This document shows positions 60,642 through 64,000 of a DNA stretch of 64,000 bases, piece after piece. A model generated the notes under the pieces. The model saw only the letters and a program-made list of their open reading frames with translations. It was not told where the DNA came from and did no database searches. This stretch comes from Candidatus Bathyarchaeum sp. (GTDB lineage Archaea; Thermoproteota; Bathyarchaeia; Bathyarchaeales; Bathyarchaeaceae). Every line of letters begins with the position of its first letter. Within the stretch, counting starts at the first letter, position 1. The position numbers and the translations under genes are program-made. The DNA is taken from contig JAOZIB010000001.1 in assembly GCA_026014565.1 (NCBI GenBank), positions 1 through 64,000 on the forward strand, written 5' to 3'.

Positions 60642-62180
60642 TTACTGTGAATTCAGCACATTTTTTTCTTGAATTTTAACAGCAGAAAGTTGTTGGTTCG
60701 CTTGTTTTGAAGGGGTAGAATACATTTTCAACAAATATTTAACAATGCCAAAAGTCTTTTTGGGATGAACCAAAGCTTTCAAAACTTTCTTAGGAGTTAC
60801 AACTCGATTTACTTCATTTGCTTTTATGCAATACTCGCTTACATCTTCAATAGTGAAATCTTTGGTTTCAATCAAAGGTTCAACGCGTGCCAAGGATTCG
60901 TCACTAAAGTCTTCTGTTAAATAACCGCCTTGTTTGGCCTGTGCATACAATTCAGTTCCATAAAGAGGCATAGCAACACAAAAATGAAACATATCGGCGC
61001 CTAAATTTCTCAGTTTATACGCAAAATGTATTGTTTGTTCCATTTCTGTTTTTTTTTCACCAACAAGTCCAAGAACAAAAAACACTCCCACTTTAATGCC
61101 AACTTTTCGAGCTAAAACAAGAGCGTTTTCAACATCCTCAAGTTTCATATTCTTATGGATAACCTCGTCAACAACCCGTTGAACCCCAGATTCAGGAGTT
61201 AAACGAATCTTTTTACAACCAGCATTTTTCATTTTCCGTAAGATATTTTCATCAAGGGTATCAGCACGAAGACCGTCTGGAGTGTACCATTCAAGATCTA
61301 AATTTCTTTCAACCATTAAGTCAGAAATTCTTTCCATTCTTTTTTTGTCATGGGACATGTTGTTGTCAATAAAATCAATTTGCTTAACTGAATACTTGTC
61401 AACAATGTATTCAAGTTCGTCTACGACATTTTCTGGGCTTCTACCCCGCCATTTTCTTCCACTTACAATGTGAACTGAACAAAAAACACAACTATGAGGA
61501 CACCCTCTACTGGTCATCACAGGAGTCCAAGACTTGTTAATGACTCCTCTTAATGGCAGTTCCTTTACATCTCTAAAGTAGTTTTCCATTGGAAGCAGAT
61601 GTCTAGCTGGAAATGGAAGTAAATCAAGATTTTCAATTGGGTCTCTTAGATTGGTTAAAAAAATCTGACCGCTTTTTTTGAAGCCTATCCCATTAGTTTT
61701 TTTCAATTTGCTAAATAGACTTCCATTTTTTAGATTATAAGCTAGCTCATGAAACGAATGTTCACTTTCGCCCCGAATAATATAATCAACATTAGGGTCA
61801 GATAAGCACTGATTTGGACGTGCAGAAGCGTGCAAACCATCAAAAACAGTAATGATGCTTGCGTCAAGGTTTTTAACAAGGGATGCAACTTCGAAAGCGC
61901 TTTTAGACCAACCGGAAAATGGAACATTAATGCCAACTACATCTGGTGACGATTGTTTGATTCTTCTTTGCAATTCTTTATTGGTTAAACCTACTTTGTA
62001 GTTCGATTCATCGATTTCCTCAAGATTTTTCCATCCTTCAGTAGGGGAATCGATTATTGTTACTTTGTAATCATTTTCTAAAACTGCAGCTGTATAAGCT
62101 ATTGCTAAAGGTTGATAAACCGCAGGTTTACCCCAGCCTTTTGGATGAATTCTAGGGGGATTAATTAAACAAACATTCAT
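60642..62180 (-). CDS. B12-binding domain radical SAM protein
   Basis: A 512-residue enzyme with an N-terminal B12-binding domain (LTNKELQRRIKQSSPDVVGI) followed by a radical SAM domain whose cluster motif is SRGCPHSCVFCS (CX3CX2C). A TPESGVQ element and the second Rossmann-like part (KVGVFFVLGLVGEKKTEMEQ) follow. Such proteins perform methylations or rearrangements (BchE/MRE-like); the reaction here is unknown. ATG at 62180 (MNVCLINPPR) is preferred to 62234, because the upstream bases belong to the conserved 3' element of the neighbouring propeller gene. About 120 nt separate it from the tRNA-Arg gene. Confidence 0.88.
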   Translation of the reverse strand: MNVCLINPPRIHPKGWGKPAVYQPLAIAYTAAVLENDYKVTIIDSPTEGWKNLEEIDESNYKVGLTNKELQRRIKQSSPDVVGINVPFSGWSKSAFEVASLVKNLDASIITVFDGLHASARPNQCLSDPNVDYIIRGESEHSFHELAYNLKNGSLFSKLKKTNGIGFKKSGQIFLTNLRDPIENLDLLPFPARHLLPMENYFRDVKELPLRGVINKSWTPVMTSRGCPHSCVFCSVHIVSGRKWRGRSPENVVDELEYIVDKYSVKQIDFIDNNMSHDKKRMERISDLMVERNLDLEWYTPDGLRADTLDENILRKMKNAGCKKIRLTPESGVQRVVDEVIHKNMKLEDVENALVLARKVGIKVGVFFVLGLVGEKKTEMEQTIHFAYKLRNLGADMFHFCVAMPLYGTELYAQAKQGGYLTEDFSDESLARVEPLIETKDFTIEDVSEYCIKANEVNRVVTPKKVLKALVHPKKTFGIVKYLLKMYSTPSKQANQQLSAVKIQEKNVLNSQ

Positions 62181-62218
62181 TTTAATTCCAGCAATCTTGT
62201 TTTCATTTTTTTTGTAAG

Positions 62219-62366
62219 ATCTGCTGGGGTTCATACATCAACAATTGAAGGATTGAAAAAATGAAAAAACCAAGCGCTACTATCACTTTGCTTAATCTAT
62301 TTTTCTGATGCATGAACCCTTTCAGCTCCAAAGTTTTTTGATTTTTACTCCCGAAAAAAAAGGGAG
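62219..62366 (-). terminator. Conserved 3' UTR hairpin element, copy 3
   Basis: Downstream of the third propeller gene (stop at 62379), CTCCC (62348-62352) pairs with GGGAG (62362-62366) around a 9-nt A-rich loop, starting 12 nt after the stop codon. The GCATGAACCCTTTCAGCTCC block (62310-62329) and GCTGGGGTTC (62223-62232) match copies 1 and 2 in order and spacing, though more diverged. It overlaps the upstream end of the radical SAM reading frame. Confidence 0.55.
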
Positions 62367-62378
62367 GGAAAGTTTTGT

Positions 62379-64000
62379 TCATTTTTTCTTTCGCAACTGC
62401 AAAAAGCCAACCACAGTGAGAACTACTGCGATACCGACCAGCACTAGGATTATATTTTCTGTATTGAACAAGGGCACTTCTGCAGGTTCCAGAGTCACCT
62501 CAGAAGGTTCAGAAGTCTCAAGCTCAACAAGACCAAAAGTCATTTCAGAATTGAGGGCAATTGATGTTCCGTAATATGTTGTTTCACCGTAAGGAGTTTG
62601 TTCGTAACAGAATAGCAGCCAATCCACTGTTCCCCAATAGAGCTTATTGTCATAGATACATGGCGAAGACCAGCAAAATGCACCCCAGTTAGCATAATCA
62701 ATTTTTTCTCCAGTTTCAGCGTCAAGAACATAGCATGCTTGCAATTCACTAGCAACATAGATTTTACCGTCAGCATACAAAGGACCACCATGCCAGCTAT
62801 GACCCAAATATTGAGACCAAATCAGTTCGCCATTGGTAGCATTACGACAAAGAATACAGAAGAAGTCCATTACGTATATTTTGCCATTAGCGTAAACTGG
62901 TGTAATACTATAAGGTAACGCCGCTGTAATTATGTGTTCAGAGAGCGTAGTAACGTTAGACCACCACAACTGTTCACCAGTGTCCACATCAATTGCATAG
63001 GTTCCCCAAGCGTTTGAAGCCTGAAAAACAATGCCATCAGCAACTACAGGCGATGCGAGAAGATGTCTACCGACCAACTGGCCACTACCTTCATATCTGT
63101 GGTAAGGAATTTCGGTTTCCCAAATAACAGCACCAGTATTTGCATTGAGCTTGTACAAAGTGCCGCTGTCTCCTCCAGTATCAACCTGTTTCCAAGCCGA
63201 TACTCCACCTACTGAAACATATACAGAACCATCACTTACAGCAAGATTGTTAGAAATCAACCCTCCAGTATCAAAGTTCCAAAGGACATTTCCAGTTGCA
63301 GCATCAAGACAGAAAGCAGTGAAGTTCCTTGAACCAACATATAATTTCCCGTCAACAATTGTCGGTGAAGAACTCCGTCTCTGCAAAGTATGATAGTAGA
63401 ATTTAACATCAGATCCAATATAGGTCTTCCAAACAAGAGTTCCGGCATCTGCATCTAAACAGTATTGATACCCATCATCAGAAACAAAGAAGACATTTCC
63501 GTCATATATAGCAGGATTGTTTTTAATAGCATCACCAGTTTCGTAGGTCCAAACGGATTCACCAGTCAGATGATCAACAGCATGAAAAACTCCATCATTT
63601 GATCCGACAAAGATCTTTCCATTATATGCAGCGGGGGCACCGTAAATTCCAGATCCAGCATCATAAGTCCATTTTACGCTCAATTCTTCAGGTCCACTAG
63701 CAAGGCTTTCACCTGTGTGCTGTGGATTTCCCTGGAAATCAGTCCATGGTATATCTTGGCCATAACAAACAGTTTGACCTCTAACATCACCAAGATACAG
63801 GTTGCCATAAGCAAGTATGTTATATATTCTTGGTGGACCGCCAAACTCTCGGTCACTTCCCAGAACAGACCTTGTTTTCCATAGAAACTCACCAGTATTT
63901 GCATCTAAGCATACGTATTCCTCTTTGTATCGCACTCCAGTCTCAGGATCCGTGTAATCTGAACGACCAGTATATGCATAGACTTTACCATCCCCTGCAA
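62379..64000 (-). CDS. PQQ-like beta-propeller surface protein (copy 3), 5' end outside the window
   Basis: The frame is open to the window edge, so the N terminus is missing; about 540 codons are visible. Blades follow the same D-A-x-T-G-x-x-x-W pattern (LDANTGEFLW, LDADAGTLVW, LDAATGNVLW, NANTGAVIWE, VDVDTGEQLW, RNATNGELIW). A C-terminal segment with EPAEVPLFNTENIILVLVGI leads into one membrane helix and RKKK. The visible part lacks the second beta domain found in copies 1 and 2. It also carries the conserved 3' hairpin, linking it to that set. Confidence 0.85.
   Translation of the reverse strand, partial: AGDGKVYAYTGRSDYTDPETGVRYKEEYVCLDANTGEFLWKTRSVLGSDREFGGPPRIYNILAYGNLYLGDVRGQTVCYGQDIPWTDFQGNPQHTGESLASGPEELSVKWTYDAGSGIYGAPAAYNGKIFVGSNDGVFHAVDHLTGESVWTYETGDAIKNNPAIYDGNVFFVSDDGYQYCLDADAGTLVWKTYIGSDVKFYYHTLQRRSSSPTIVDGKLYVGSRNFTAFCLDAATGNVLWNFDTGGLISNNLAVSDGSVYVSVGGVSAWKQVDTGGDSGTLYKLNANTGAVIWETEIPYHRYEGSGQLVGRHLLASPVVADGIVFQASNAWGTYAIDVDTGEQLWWSNVTTLSEHIITAALPYSITPVYANGKIYVMDFFCILCRNATNGELIWSQYLGHSWHGGPLYADGKIYVASELQACYVLDAETGEKIDYANWGAFCWSSPCIYDNKLYWGTVDWLLFCYEQTPYGETTYYGTSIALNSEMTFGLVELETSEPSEVTLEPAEVPLFNTENIILVLVGIAVVLTVVGFLQLRKKK

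Overview
The window comes from an archaeon, most likely a member of the Bathyarchaeia or a close relative; that rank is an inference from gene content. The archaeal assignment is firm: eL19, eL32 and eS4 sit inside the ribosomal protein operon, the RNase P protein Rpp29 is embedded between uL29 and uS17, and the window also carries Alba, aIF1A, an archaeal NMN adenylyltransferase, pilins with class III signal peptides, TATA-box promoters and an intronless tRNA-Arg with encoded CCA. DNA is AT-rich, and genes often begin with TTG or GTG behind Shine-Dalgarno sites.

Layout. 1-10.2 kb: two large secreted, membrane-anchored PQQ-like beta-propeller proteins flank a pilin/prepilin-peptidase pair, a decayed gene, a small zinc-ribbon protein and a membrane protein; two Lrp/AsnC-type regulators follow. 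10.6-13 kb: membrane protein, Alba, aIF1A, UppP. 13.4-22.7 kb: one minus-strand operon for a type IV pilus-like machine (secretion ATPase, platform protein, five pilin-like subunits of about 160-658 aa). 23-29.1 kb: two ABC-2 exporters flank a DNA alkyltransferase and NadM. 29.2-36.7 kb: CorA, a NosD-like beta-helix surface protein, a degenerate corrinoid-type domain, a TrmB regulator, a rhomboid protease, an S-adenosylmethionine hydrolase, a small kinase and CMP kinase. 36.8-48.6 kb: EMC3/DUF106, SecY and 18 translation-related genes from uL15 back to uL22, with an Hsp20 gene inserted. 48.8-60.5 kb: split homologues of a bacterial kinase/ATPase fusion with a PHP phosphoesterase, membrane proteins, an alkaline-phosphatase-superfamily enzyme, a GlpX-type fructose bisphosphatase, a metallophosphoesterase, TraX-like protein, ArgS and its neighbouring tRNA-Arg(GCG). 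60.6-64 kb: a B12-binding radical SAM protein and a third propeller protein cut by the window edge.

How it fits together. The translation block couples ribosome synthesis with membrane protein insertion (SecY, EMC3-type insertase) and protein quality control (Hsp20). The envelope-facing part is large: three propeller proteins, a beta-helix protein, pilus machinery, exporters, CorA and UppP.

Points most worth a second look: a hairpin placed 11-12 nt after the stop codon in all three propeller genes, inside a longer conserved 3' region; an in-frame TAG inside a pilin; several reading frames restored by one base in a homopolymer; several genes whose best Shine-Dalgarno site is followed by a near-cognate codon (ACG, ATA, ATC, CTG) rather than ATG/GTG/TTG; long charged tails on uL5 and uS3; and the pilus operon with outsized pilin-like subunits.
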